A stretch of DNA of 64,000 nucleotides, from positions 159,064 to 223,063 of the forward strand of contig JAHQIW010001356.1 in NCBI GenBank assembly GCA_019055375.1, given 5' to 3'. The stretch is from Parelaphostrongylus tenuis. Taxonomy: Eukaryota; Nematoda; Chromadorea; Rhabditida; Metastrongylidae. Positions 34,986 to 46,826 of this stretch are shown piece by piece. Each line of letters opens with the position of its first letter. The first letter of the stretch is position 1. The notes beneath the pieces were generated by a model. It was not told where the DNA came from. It saw only the letters and a program-made list of their open reading frames with translations, and searched no databases. The position numbers were made by a program, and so were the translations under genes.

Positions 34986-35129
34986 GATACTATAGCTACT
35001 ATTTTAGAATTCTGAGTTATTTTTCTTATCAGCATTACTAATATAAATGTCGTTGTCGCTCTCTTCTAATATTATTCATTTTCCTTCATTTATATGACCC
35101 GTCAGCACAATTTTTATTGTGTGGATCCC

Positions 35130-35345
35130 ACTACGTCTAGCGTTCGCTTTGTTTTTCGTTTCCTTCTTGGATGAGGTAGAATACTGTTCGAGCACATGTC
35201 CCTGCAATCGCGAGGATAGTCTGGCCGTGGAGTTCTAAAGGGGTTCTTGTTGACTGCCTGAGAGTATTGGGAGATGGAGCTCGGCTCCACGGCCGCCGCG
35301 ACCAGCATCACAGCCATTCGGGCGACGGCCCCCTCTCTCCTTCTA
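35130..35345 (+). repeat. Dispersed repeat, shared with 41,975-42,130
   Basis: Related to 41,975-42,130: GTAGAATACTGTTCGAGCAC compares with ATAGAATACTGGTTGTGTAC, followed by CTCCTTGCAAT-like sequence in both. Both lie directly beside palindromic MITEs. GC-rich with a CCACGGCCGCCGCG stretch. No coding evidence. Confidence 0.55.
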
Positions 35346-35479
35346 TTATTAATACCTTTATTATCACTGAACTGTTATCTTTATTAATAGTGATGTCACT
35401 ACTACTACTAAGACACAACTAGCCATATTACATGTTCAAATGATGAACTTCACTGTATGAAAAACAAAACAAAGAAACA

Positions 35480-36125
35480 CCAGAAACGGATCTTGTACAC
35501 TATAAGACGGCAAATGAATATTTGATCCCATTCGCAAGACAAGAACTTATCATAGGGATATCGGCAATCATTCAAAAGCTCAAATACCTGACTAGCGCAA
35601 AACTTGCCAGTTTTTTTTTTTGAAAAATCCCTTTTATAGAGCTAGAAAAATTCGAAGTAAATTTATGTTTAACATCGATGGCTTCGCTGGAAGCACGAAA
35701 AGCACATGAACGTATGAAGAAAGTCTTTTATCATCAGAGTCATATGTTTGCTCTGATGTTCTTTTCGAAACGAAAAAAAAATTTCCTCAAAAGAATGCCA
35801 GAAATCGCACATCTCCAAAGCGGTAATCGGTCGATCGTAGACCTTTTCACGGCCGCCCCATCGAATCTGCGGCCGTGAAAAGGCCTGTGAACAAGCAAGA
35901 TGAATGTGTGAAACTCGATCTCATTTCCCCTACTACAGTGCAGAGGAACGCTCTTTCCAAAAAATTACAAAAGCATTGGAATTCTGTAATTCTACGCTAT
36001 TGAATGATTACTAACAGTCCAAAGAAAGAACTCTATGCGGCGAGAAATATGAGCGTCAGAGACATAGTTTTGTGTGGATTTTACAGCGTCACAAATGGGT
36101 CTTTTCGAAAGCCGGCGACCAGTTG
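35480..36125. mobile_element. Palindromic MITE split by other sequence
   Basis: 35,490-35,650 is an outer arm and 35,930-36,120 is the inner arm plus core (TGAATGATTACTAACAGTCC, GGCGAGAAATATGAGCG, GGATTTTACAGCGT) of the family at 42,165-42,880. The 280 bases between them hold a frame (35,678-35,878) and a perfect hairpin, and look inserted. Confidence 0.55.
35842..35883. repeat. Perfect 15-bp GC-rich hairpin
   Basis: CCTTTTCACGGCCGC and its exact complement GCGGCCGTGAAAAGG are separated by 12 bases (CCCATCGAATCT). Much more GC-rich than its surroundings. It does not sit at the end of any element I can define. Confidence 0.9.
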
Positions 36126-36318
36126 CTGATGGATGTGCCACGTATCCGTACTCACCTGGAATTGTGCGAAGTGATTATCTCTCCTAATGAACGCGCCACG
36201 TAGTCGCACGCAGATTTTTGAGGCAGAGGCCAAGTAACCCTTTCGGGACCGTGGACCTCTGCATCTCTAACTTGCGACTCTGAACGGTTTCCCGCACCTC
36301 TGCATCTTAACTCCCGGC

Positions 36319-36624
36319 ATGGCATTGTTTCCCACCAAGGGTACTTCAGTGCGAAACGATCGACTACGAGATATTCTGCCAAAGGCTACAGAACCAACCT
36401 CATCGGTCTCATCCATTCCTCAAAAACGGTTTTTCCAGGAGTCCACGCTGAAAGCATTGAGTCCATACGGTCCAAACAGCATGCGTCTCCTACTCGAGGG
36501 TGTACCTCCATCCAACTCTCGGGCACATTTTCTTTACAGAACAATGATAGGAAACTGGAGGAATACCAATAGGAGCCTATGTCCAAAAGCACACACAGAC
36601 ACAAGTTATCCAATAACTAAATAA
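36319..36624 (+). CDS. Hypothetical ORF (101 codons)
   Basis: Open from ATG to TAA with balanced composition (MALFPTKGTSVRND..., ...SPYGPNSMRLLLEGVPPSNS...). It contains a TTTTTCCAG acceptor-like site in the middle and a GTACTT donor-like site before it, so the true exon may begin at 36,441. No domain recognised, and it sits between MITEs. Could be a fragment of an unidentified gene or chance. Confidence 0.3.
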   Translation: MALFPTKGTSVRNDRLRDILPKATEPTSSVSSIPQKRFFQESTLKALSPYGPNSMRLLLEGVPPSNSRAHFLYRTMIGNWRNTNRSLCPKAHTDTSYPITK

Positions 36625-36711
36625 TTTCAAGATGCATTAGTGACTGATAATTGAAAAAACTTTGCTCATTCATTTTCATTTTACACAACCCATCTTCGCA
36701 TTATATTGTGC

Positions 36712-36905
36712 GAATACTTGTCCACTATGAGGCGGAAGATGGAAAATCGATCTCATTCGCTGGACAGAAAATTTTTAGAAGTGTTAGTGATAAATCGAAA
36801 GCCTGAAGTTCTGGCAGATCCCCACGTCTAACACTCCCACGAAGAGATACCGTCCAGCGAATTAGATCGGTTTATGCCCTGTCGCCTCATAATGGACAAG
36901 TACCC
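36712..36905. mobile_element. Short palindromic MITE derivative
   Basis: TACTTGTCCACTATGAGGCG at the left pairs with the complement of CGCCTCATAATGGACAAGTA at the right. ATTCGCTGGAC and TTAGTGATA-like inner segments also pair. About 190 bp, just the two arm ends of the larger family. Confidence 0.85.
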
Positions 36906-36999
36906 TGTGCAGTTCCAACTACTTCCAGCATTTGATTCCCCTCGTCGCATTCATCGCTTGCTTGACGATCTAGTTTTTTCTTCATGAACTTCTTCATGA

Positions 37000-38170
37000 A
37001 CGGGAGAGCCTCGGTTCCGTCGATCCCTTGAGGTGAAATAATCCTCTGAAGGAGGGCCCTCGGTTCCGTCGATTCCGTGAGGCGAAATAATCCTCTGAAG
37101 GAGGGCCCTCGGTTCCGTCGATTCCTTGAGGTGAAATAATCCTCTGAAGGAGGGCCCTCGGTTCCGTCGATCTCCGTGAGGCGAAATAATCCTCTGAAGG
37201 AGGGCCCTCAGTTCCGTCGATTCCTTGAGGTGAAATAATCCTCTGAAGGAGGGCCCTCGGTTCCGTCGATCCCTTGAGGTGAAATAATCCTCTGAAGGAG
37301 GGCCCTCGGTTCCGTCGATCCCTTGAGGTGAAATAATTCTCTGAAGGAGGTCCCTCGGTTCCGTCGATTCCTTGAGGTGAAATAATCCTCTGAAGGAGGG
37401 ACCTCGGTTCCGTCCGATTCCGTGAGGCGAAATAATCCTCTGAAGGAGGGCCCTCGGTTCCGTCGATCCCTTGAGGTGAAATAATTCTCTGAAGGAGGTC
37501 CCTCGGTTCCGTCGATTCCTTGAGGTGAAATAATCCTCTGAAGGAGGGACCTCGGTTCCGTCGATTCCTTGAGGTGAAATAATCCTCTGAAGGAGAGTCT
37601 CGGTTCCATCGATCCCTTCAGGTGAAATAATCCTCTAAAGGAGAGCCTCGGTTCCGTCGATTCCTTGAGTGAAATAATCCTCTGAAGGAGAGTCCTCGGT
37701 TCCTCGATCCCTTCAGGTGAAATAATCCTCTAAAGGAGAGCCTCGGTTCCGTCGATTCCTTGAAGTGAAATAATCCTCTGAAAGAGGCCCTCGGTTCCGT
37801 CAATCCTTGTGGTGAAATAATCCTCTGAAAGAGGCCCTCGGTTCCGTCGATCCCTTGAGGTGAAATAATCCTCTGAAGGAGGGCCTCGGTTCCGTCGATT
37901 CCTTGAGGTGAAATAATCCTCTGAAAGAGGCCCTCGGTTCCGTCGATCCCTTGAGGTGAAATAATCCTCTGAAAGAGGCCCTCGGTTCCGTCGATCCCTG
38001 AGGTGAAATAATCCTCTGAAGGAGGGCCTCGGTTCCGTCGATTCCTTGAGGTGAAATAATCCTCTGAAAGAGGCCCTCGGTTCCGTCGATCCCTTGAGGT
38101 GAAATAATCCTCTGAAGGAGGGCCTCGGTTCCGTCGATCCCTTGAGGCGAAATAATCCTCTGAAGGAGGA
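37000..38170 (+). repeat. Minisatellite, about 24 units of 48-49 bp
   Basis: The unit reads GGTTCCGTCGATCCCTTGAG, then GTGAAATAATCCTCTGAAGG, then AGGGCCCTC. Variants are CCCTTGAGG/TTCCTTGAGG/TCCGTGAGG and small deletions that shift length from 46 to 49. Because the unit is not a multiple of three, all minus-strand frames stay open for long stretches (201 and 133 codons) and cycle through similar peptides; I regard these as by-products. Left units carry the full GGGCCCTC, right-hand units (after 37,600) mostly lose bases there, so the array has two subfamilies. Confidence 0.95.
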
Positions 38171-38226
38171 GAGGGTGCTACTGATGAGTGCCCAATAGGA
38201 CGAAATAGGCGCCTACATAGCACTAG
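38171..38226 (+). ncRNA. Hammerhead ribozyme-like motif abutting the minisatellite
   Basis: CUGAUGA (38,181-38,187), then a stem II of GU..CC with loop CAAUA and GGAC (one bulged G), then GAAA (38,202-38,205). Stem III (UAG/CUA, loop GCGC) is followed by CA, then stem I. Stem I is six perfect pairs plus a wobble: GUGCUA at 38,175-38,180 with UAGCAC at 38,218-38,223. All core elements are present except the cleavage triplet, which reads ACA where NUH is required (A15.1 faces C rather than U). Probably an inactivated type I hammerhead. Confidence 0.6.
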
Positions 38227-38455
38227 AACCTATCTGCTCCAAATATTGTAATATCCTTATCAGTTTAAATCATTTAGAGCGGGTCTGTAAAAGAGCGGTC
38301 GATAGCAGAGGTTTGAATGCTTATTCGTTTCGTTTACTACATATTCTGTCATCCATATGTTCATAACGTTTATCTCGCTACCTTTCAATTGAAACGGCAC
38401 AAAATCAGGAAACATCCCACATACCGGACATGGACTTTTATTGGCGCTTTTAGTA
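38227..38455. other. Unique DNA
   Basis: Contains a plus-strand stretch reading FQLKRHKIRKH, which resembles the second half of a C2H2 finger, but there is no acceptor or cysteine pair before it. Nothing else seen. Confidence 0.3.
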
Positions 38456-38762
38456 AAAGGGATCAAAGGGATAAAGCTCTCGGCGTTGTCAATCTCTGAG
38501 GGATGCGCCCTGCATTCCTCTTCAATTTCTCGGTTCATTCGAGGTGATTAAATGCATATCTGGCCTTTACAATGACTCGCGGGTGGCCCTCTTGCTGAAC
38601 CGCGTCAGTGCTACCTATCTCCCAGACAAGTCTGAGACCTGTCTGGTACCAATTTACCGACCCCGGAGGGATGGATGGCTTGGTGAGCCATGAGCGCGAG
38701 ATCGAATCATTGACCTCGTGTGCGACGCAGAGCACCTCTAATCGCTGCGCCACATGCGCTCT
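38456..38762 (-). repeat. tRNA-derived SINE, full-length
   Basis: Minus strand: head AGAGCGCATGTGGCGCAGCG with TGCGTCGCACACGAGGTCAA, body GGGATGG, GACAGGTCTCAGACTTG, TGCATTTAATCACC and tail GATTGACAACGCCGAGAGC followed by CTTTATCCC. Same organisation as 41,550-41,852. Confidence 0.85.
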
Positions 38763-38784
38763 TGTTCTCAATCTTTCTTTAGAC

Positions 38785-38880
38785 TGTTAGTAATTATTCA
38801 ATAGCGTAGGATTTAGCGTTTCCAACGCTGTGCTCATTTTCTGGGAAAAGTCGTCTCGCTGCAATGCAGCAAGGAAAATA
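38785..38880. mobile_element. Core fragment of the palindromic MITE
   Basis: GTAATTATTCAATAGCGTAG, TTCCAACGCTGTGCTCAT and CTCGCTGCAATGCAGC match 42,401-42,480 in order. Only one arm is present. Confidence 0.65.
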
Positions 38881-39129
38881 AGATTGATTCACATGAGCGG
38901 ACATGTGTTGTTTTGCTAGTCTACTGCTGGGCTGGGGTCTCAGAGGGCAATGCCTGCGCTTTCAACGCCACCATCGGTCGATGGCTCTTCGGCGGTTAAC
39001 ATGTGAATTCCAATTTGTGTTATTCAATTAGGATTTGTTTCCCCGCTTCGTGAAGAATCTCCAGATTAAGCGTATGACATCGATATTCTGAGACTTTTTT
39101 ACACGATCTTATGCTTTCCGTGCTTCCAG
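38881..39129. other. No feature identified
   Basis: GC-mixed intergenic sequence; nothing recognised. Confidence 0.4.
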
Positions 39130-39700
39130 TAAAATCATAGTAGAATGTCACGGCCGATGTAAATCATGATTATATTTTGGATTTTACAGCGTTTTTAAAG
39201 GGTCTTTTCTAAAAAAACCAGCTCGGACGGCTCTAGCCAAAGATTTAAGCTTTCGAATGATTATTAGCATTCTTATGAAAAATTATTGTCCAGAAAGAAG
39301 GATAGTTTCTTAATCTCATACTCTTCAACGAAAAAGCGCGTGCATACCACTGCATACCACCGAGGCACGCGCGTGCTTCTGCCACCACTTCATTCTTCAG
39401 TGTTTCTATCATAGCTGTTTTAAGGCCCCTAACTTTCCAAAGGTTTGGTGGGGTAAGCACTAGATCGCTTTCCAGCCCAGTTGAGCTGACAGCCATTGTG
39501 ATAATTTCATGCGCAAGATAATTATTTTCTGCTAGACCTCGACAAAAAAATATTCGGCCTCATTTACTGCAACTTTTCATAGGAGTGTTAATAGTTTTTC
39601 AAAAGCTTTAAATCTCTAGCAAATGCCTCACATGGCCGCTTTTCGAAAAGTCTTTTTTATAACGCTGCAGTATACAAAATAAAATTATGTTTTACACACA
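39130..39700. mobile_element. Foldback element with unequal arms
   Basis: 39,150-39,300 (GGATTTTACAGCGTTTTTAA, then TTCGAATGATTATTAGCATT) pairs in inverse with 39,560-39,695 (TATAACGCTGCAGTATACAA; CATAGGAGTGTTAATAG). The arms match the same MITE family. The 250 bases between them include a GC-rich palindrome-like GCGTGCATACCACTGCATAC segment. Confidence 0.6.
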
Positions 39701-39899
39701 CACCACTGCCGCGCGCATTTATTTCTATCACGTGTATAATTCGCAAAATCTCGTAGTACCTGAGTCAGCCATTTTATTTGGAGTTTCTTTCAAAGCGTGA
39801 AAAATTTCCCAATTAAATAACAAGTAGCACTCCACCATATCTAACGCGTTGTGCCGCCGATCTCGCCCCGACCCTCCAGCCCATGACTTAGCCGCTAAA

Positions 39900-40290
39900 C
39901 AAGCCACTGAATAAGTGAAAGTCGATCTTAATTTTCCCGCTACGCTCCAGCGAGACGGTCTTTCCAGAAAATAAGCATAGCGATGGATTCATTAGAACCT
40001 AAGCCATCGAATGGTTACTAATAGTCTAAAGAAAGTTTTGTGTCGGGCGAGGTTTGAAGCACAAATATTTTGCCTCTCTACTACAGCGTTATCAGAAGAG
40101 TTTTTTCTTCAGAAAGAAACACACTTTCGGGGTTTTTCGAGACTGGTGCCGTCTTTTGCGCGGCACTCGGAGGAGGCGGCATCTGCATGTCTCTGCATGC
40201 ATGTTTGGCTGTCTGCGTTTGCTTTCCCACGAGATGGTACGCCGCCATTATAGTAGCTGAGCGGGATTTGACGTTGCGCAGCACGGTATG
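39900..40290 (+). mobile_element. Half MITE fused to a repeat shared with the R segment
   Basis: 39,900-40,135 is one arm of the palindromic MITE (GTCGATCTTAATTTTCCCGC, CAGCGAGACGG, TACTACAGCGTTATCAGAA). 40,165-40,285 matches 17,480-17,560 and 59,530-59,605 (TGCATGT..GGCTGTCTGCG, TAGTAGCTGAGCG), so part of the large left-hand repeat is also dispersed here. No gene. Confidence 0.55.
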
Positions 40291-40384
40291 AGACGTACCG
40301 TTTGGTTCTAAAGGATTGAACTGCTAGTGACGCATATGCCGCAGTTTTTAGAGGTTGCTCTACGTAGCCTTCCATCCTTAGGGA

Positions 40385-40575
40385 GTCGATGAATTGGTGC
40401 CAGACTTGCCTGGTTGGATAGCAGCACTAACTCGATACAACCATAGGCCACCGCGAGCCATTGTAAAGGCCAGATGTACGTAAAGTCTATTCGAACGGTG
40501 CTTGATGAACTCGAATGCATGGCGCATCTCTCAAAGACTGATCAACCCTGAGACCTTTATCCTTGATCTTCTACG
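40385..40575 (+). repeat. tRNA-derived SINE, 3' part
   Basis: Starts mid-body (GAATTGGTGCCAGACTTGCC) and ends with the family tail TGATCAACCCTGAGACC followed by TTTATCC. It lies about 40 bases upstream of the first visible zinc-finger exon. Confidence 0.7.
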
Positions 40576-40613
40576 TTCAAACTATACCCTTTTTGTGAGG
40601 ATGCAGCATTTAG

Positions 40614-43279
<2,666 letters not shown>

Positions 43280-43614
43280 TGCATCGTGGCCTACTTCGAC
43301 GACCACTTTTCAGTACGTAATGGCCAGATTATAGGCCTCCACCAAACACGTTGTATTCTTTACCGATCTCATCGTGTATTATAATGTTTTCGCCACTGAT
43401 GAGTGCTCCAATGTTTCTTTTTTTCCGTGTTTTTGACCTGACTAGTAGTTCTTTAACATAAACGGTTTTTTTCTGAAGTGTCTTTCAGCATTCAGATTAC
43501 TCTGTGAACTATTTCTAGCGCTTGTAATCTAAAGATTTTTGATTTTAAAGCTTTTTGGCAATGGTATGATGTTACAAGAGTACATTTGGTAATGTTGAGT
43601 GGTATGCAAAACGT

Positions 43615-43715
43615 TCGACATCAGGTGAGAGTTGAACCCTCTACTCACGCATACGGAGTACGCGTGCCACCACTGCAACATGGTACCACCGCTCTGCTCC
43701 CACTTTCTCTTCGAT
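43615..43715 (-). repeat. tRNA-derived SINE-like sequence
   Basis: Minus strand: GCAGTGGTGGCACGCGTACT then the B-box-like GGGTTCAACTCTCACC and GATGTCGAACG. Same family as 43,890-43,995 and 44,895-45,005, distinct from the SINE at 41,550. Confidence 0.6.
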
Positions 43716-43889
43716 GTAAACTTGCGTAGCTATCAGCAACCAAAATTTAGTTGGTTTGATTTGGTAGGCAGATATTGGCCTTAAACCCAAATTCTCTGAC
43801 AGCTATTGGGTATATGTAATTCATATAGAATTTGCTTTGCTGACTCTAGCAAAGGTATGAAGCTACATGTGTGGATCTATGAATGTCGC

Positions 43890-43995
43890 GTGATAGCATC
43901 GGTGGTGTAGTGGAAGCACGCGCCCGTTCTATGGGGTAGAACGCTATTCAACTACCGCTTGATGTCGAGTGTAATTTGCATACCACTTGAGATTT
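43890..43995 (+). repeat. tRNA-derived SINE-like sequence
   Basis: GGTGGTGTAGTGGAAGCACG looks like a tRNA-Gly-type A-box region. It is followed by ATTCAACTACCGCTTGATGT and TTTGCATACCACTTGA. It pairs in inverse with 43,615-43,715. Confidence 0.6.
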
Positions 43996-44065
43996 TTGGA
44001 TATCCTTGAGAGTATCATGTAATCCTGATTCGATCATTACAATGTGGTCAGATTATCCCTAACAG

Positions 44066-44332
44066 ATCACTGAACAGGCAATAGAAGCGAAAAGGAAAAG
44101 GGAAGACGGCTTTACTGCCTTAACAGCAAGTTGTCTGCTTATTCCTCGTGTGATAGATAGGTTCGTAATTGGCATAATCGTCCCTCCATCACTTATCGAA
44201 TGCATGAAGCTCGGAGAGAGCAGTCGGGTTTCCAAGCAATCTTTACTGCCCAATCCTTATAGCGAAGTCATATACCGTCGAGGCAACACAGTTATAGATG
44301 TGCGTACGAGATCTCGTGGACACCCAGACTAA
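44066..44332 (+). CDS. Candidate terminal exon (alternative 3' end of the zinc-finger gene)
   Basis: Behind a CCCTAACAG acceptor lies an 88-codon open frame beginning ITEQAIEAKRKRED and ending RTRSRGHPD, then TAA. It starts in phase 0. In the last zinc-finger exon an in-frame GTAGGT at 43,229 would be a phase-0 donor, so splicing 43,228 to 44,066 would replace the short tail by this one. It could equally be the end of a separate gene. No domain recognised. Confidence 0.45.
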   Translation: MTEQAIEAKRKREDGFTALTASCLLIPRVIDRFVIGIIVPPSLIECMKLGESSRVSKQSLLPNPYSEVIYRRGNTVIDVRTRSRGHPD

Positions 44333-44439
44333 GAATTTTTAAATTGTTAAGGCTCTAGACTCTAAATTTCAGGCACCATCATTTCCCTCTTATCGATGAT
44401 TATATCCCCTAAAAACCTCAGTATAAAAATAAACCGCGT

Positions 44440-44748
44440 TTTTCTCCTTTGCGGGGAGGCACCAATGCAAATTGCCCGCAATTTGGTGGATTTCATATCA
44501 AACTACCTGAGGCTGGTATAGATTTTCTGTTTGCATAGCTACATTTTGAGCTCTTGGACTGTTTAGACTCAGATTTACCAGAGTCGATGATTCAAGGGCT
44601 AGCCAATCGTTGTATAGAGTCGTATCCAATGAACTCAAAGCATCGTTTGAGAGAAGTTGTCTATGAACCGGTAGTGCCTTTTTGTATAGGACTGAAGTTT
44701 ATCTATCCATTTCTATCCTATAAGATCCGTTTCTTTGGCAATAATTAA
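44440..44748 (+). CDS. Candidate exon, unknown protein
   Basis: After a TTTGCATAG acceptor-like site at 44,539 the frame reads LHFELLDCLDSDLPESMI..., protein-like and acidic, to 44,748. An open stretch just upstream (44,440-44,538, GGTNANCPQFGGFHIKLP) is in another frame. No family recognised. The pieces may be exons of one small gene, but I cannot join them in phase. Confidence 0.3.
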
Positions 44749-44894
44749 ATTCAAAGCCAATCATATAAAACTGTAGAATCTCGTTAGGCTCATTAGTGTA
44801 GAAAAATATAGCTAGGTTAAAGGCGGAGCGAGGTTCTATCGTATTATAAACTTAACACATTTTCAATCATAGCATATAATCACTCGAAGAAACA

Positions 44895-45005
44895 GTGGTA
44901 GGAGAGCGGTGATTTGGTAGTGTAGTGCTAGCCCGCCTGCGACATGGGTAAGACTGATGTTCAAATCCCGCCTGAGGTCGAGAGTTTTGCATACCGCTCA
45001 ATATA
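44895..45005 (+). repeat. tRNA-derived SINE-like sequence
   Basis: TTGGTAGTGTAGTGCTAGCC (A-box region), B-box-like ATGTTCAAATCCCGCC, GAGGTCGAGAGTTTTGC and GCATACCGCTCAATA. Same family as 43,890-43,995. Confidence 0.6.
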
Positions 45006-45249
45006 CGTGGATTTATTTTCAGACAAACAATAGTAACAAAATCAACGAGGGTATCATCACAAACAGTGAAGTTGAGACGGTAGAATAACAACAAGTACAA
45101 CAACAATAATTAAATTTCAATGGCATTAGGAAATCTGTAAAAATCACCGAAATTTAGGAACACAAAGGGCTTCTGATCTGTAGTCAAGATATTATTCGGC
45201 TTGACAAGATGTCTATGGGCATTAGCCAACTCTTCAGCAAAAGTAAATC

Positions 45250-46227
45250 TACTGATCATTCATGTCAAGAGCTCTTTCTCTTTTAGTTAAAATTTTCTTC
45301 CTCTTGTTCTTCACGACTTTTGCACTAGTCTTCGCCAATGTCCTCTTTCGAATCCGGCTCACTATGTGCTTTCTCTTCTTCATTTTACATAAGTAACAAG
45401 CTTAGAAATATATGTAGCATAGGCCTTCTAGAGGAAAACTATGGAAAGACAATAAATGTTTGATATTGATATGTTTTGAGCCGTTTATAAGGTCGATGTG
45501 CTAGACAGGCGTTTGTTTCGTCCTCTAGCACTCTTCAGTAACACAATCCCTCGATTCAGCCGGTTCTTTGAGGCTGTACTCCTCTATGAAGAAATCGACG
45601 CCGAGTTAAAAATGGCCGCATGTCAGGTGATAGAAATGTTGTTGAATATTGTGTTTAAAAGACGCGTACTCGATAAATGTTCAAGAGATTCAAGCGATCA
45701 AAGATTTATAAATTCATCAGAACTCACCGTTTTGAAACCCTCATCTTCCTGACCTTTAGAGGAATTACTTTTCTTGTTCTTTAGCTGACGTCGTTTCTTT
45801 TTCGATCGATGTTTTTTCTTAATCTCAGAAGTACTTTCTGGAAAAAAACGAACCAAACTATCTATAAAGCCCTTTCTTTACAGATTATCTTCAATAATGA
45901 CTATTTTCAGAATTACCGGAGTTTTTATACTCCTCCTTACTAGACGATAAGTCGGTCGAATTTCATTTCAGTTCCTCTTCAACACCAGACTTTTCACTCT
46001 TTTCTCGTTGTGCCTGAAATGACAAGAAATCTTGTATATCCAGCAAATAGAATTCTGATATAAGTTGAGACAAGAGAGATTAACCAACTATGTCGACGCT
46101 AGCTTTTCCCATCTTCGCATATGAGAGCTTCTTGAGCTTTGCGCCGAAAAATCCATCAATGTTGTGCACATGAGGAGAATAGCGGCGAGTTAAACTCAAT
46201 GACGGATGGAATTGATACTCGCGGAAT
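45250..46227 (-). pseudogene. nsun-1: NOP2/NSUN1-type rRNA m5C methyltransferase, C-terminal part
   Basis: The exon 46,227-46,089 (minus) reads [20 protein letters not shown] then [15 protein letters not shown]. This is the diagnostic C-terminal motif of NOP2/NSUN1 proteins (FHPSL..TRR..PH.HN.DGFF.AK.KK), the nucleolar enzymes that methylate a cytosine in large-subunit rRNA. Phase-compatible exons follow at 46,013-45,917 (Glu/Lys-rich), 45,837-45,728 (very basic KKKHRSKKKRRQ) and possibly 45,378-45,250 (basic, to TAG). They fit a nucleolar basic tail. The 46,013-45,917 exon contains an in-frame TGA. The catalytic SAM-binding domain, with its two cysteines, is not found upstream; a SINE-like repeat begins 100 bases away. 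Either a truncated duplicate or a gene cut by repeats. The symbol is by family only. Confidence 0.75.
45470..45537 (-). repeat. Fragment of the R-segment inverted pair
   Basis: TTGAGCCGTTTATAAGGTC and AGGCGTTTGTTTCGTCC match, in inverse, 16,872-16,940 and 58,935-59,000. A short dispersed piece of the large repeat, lying in an intron of the methyltransferase remnant. Confidence 0.6.
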
Positions 46228-46334
46228 CTGTGTACAGTGTGCAGCTGACGGAAATTCATTGTTTAACAGCTTTTTTTGAGGAGTTATATGATGCCACACA
46301 ACTATATATCCGATAATGTCGTGCAAAACTTTGA

Positions 46335-46420
46335 TCCTCGAGTGGGAGTTGAACCCGCTTCTCATCTTTTCCAGGATCGTGTGGTAACCCCTACATTACG
46401 CGGACTCCTGCTATCACTCT
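46335..46420 (-). repeat. tRNA-derived SINE-like sequence
   Basis: Minus strand: GAGTCCGCGTAATGTAGGGG, then the B-box-like GCGGGTTCAACTCCCACTC. A tRNA-shaped internal promoter without full stems. Confidence 0.6.
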
Positions 46421-46826
46421 TTCTGTGATACAAGGTGTTGGAGATGTCAGCAATTAACCGCCAAAAGGGTTGTATCGCCATAAGTTCAATAGCCGAACAG
46501 GAGCAACGGTCACAATGGTTAGTACGCGGCTCCTGTAAAAGATGAAAAGCGGATAGAACTTCAGTTTTACAAATCGTTTGAGATTGCTCCTCTACGAGTA
46601 GGAATTGGGACAATATACACAGACCGCCTTTAAGAACATCAGCGGTATGAAGGCTTAAGGATTCGCATCTAGGCAAACAGCGCTTTGGTTCTTTGTTGAG
46701 TTTCGCTCCAGCAACGGCAGGTTGAAAGGACCAGCTGCGCTCCGGACGTCCGTGCGAATTTGTTGGAGAGGCAGTCAACAAACCAATTGAAGAGGACCCG
46801 ACATAGACATCAGGATGATGGCGCAT
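46421..46826 (-). other. Long ORF over SINE-like repeat (unlikely gene)
   Basis: A 154-codon minus frame (to 46,362) has no recognised motif and runs straight into the tRNA-like sequence at 46,335-46,420, reading it as protein. That argues it is part of a longer SINE or composite repeat rather than a host exon. If real, it would be a Cys/His-containing soluble protein. Confidence 0.3.

Larger units (their letters stand above)
43280..44065. other. Zinc-finger gene 3' flank or terminal intron
   Basis: Holds two tRNA-like SINE remnants in opposite orientations (43,615-43,715 and 43,890-43,995). No other feature. Confidence 0.5.

Noticed and set aside
37208..38223. Long reverse-strand ORFs (133 and 201 codons) over the minisatellite
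   Set aside because: They arise from repeated 48-49 bp units read in all three frames; the peptide changes frame whenever a unit changes length.
38317..38499. Upstream zinc-finger exon (FQLKRHKIRKH)
   Set aside because: No cysteine pair and no acceptor site; partly overlaps a SINE tail.
43390..43430. Another CTGATGAG (hammerhead-like start)
   Set aside because: No GAAA at the right distance and no pairing stems.
45110..45260. Protein kinase fragment (AHRHLVKPNNIL resembling HRDLKPxNIL)
   Set aside because: The catalytic Asp is missing and an extra residue is present; no other kinase motif nearby. Probably chance next to the methyltransferase tail.
46362..46826. 154-codon host gene
   Set aside because: The frame runs through a tRNA-like repeat and has no domain or splice evidence.
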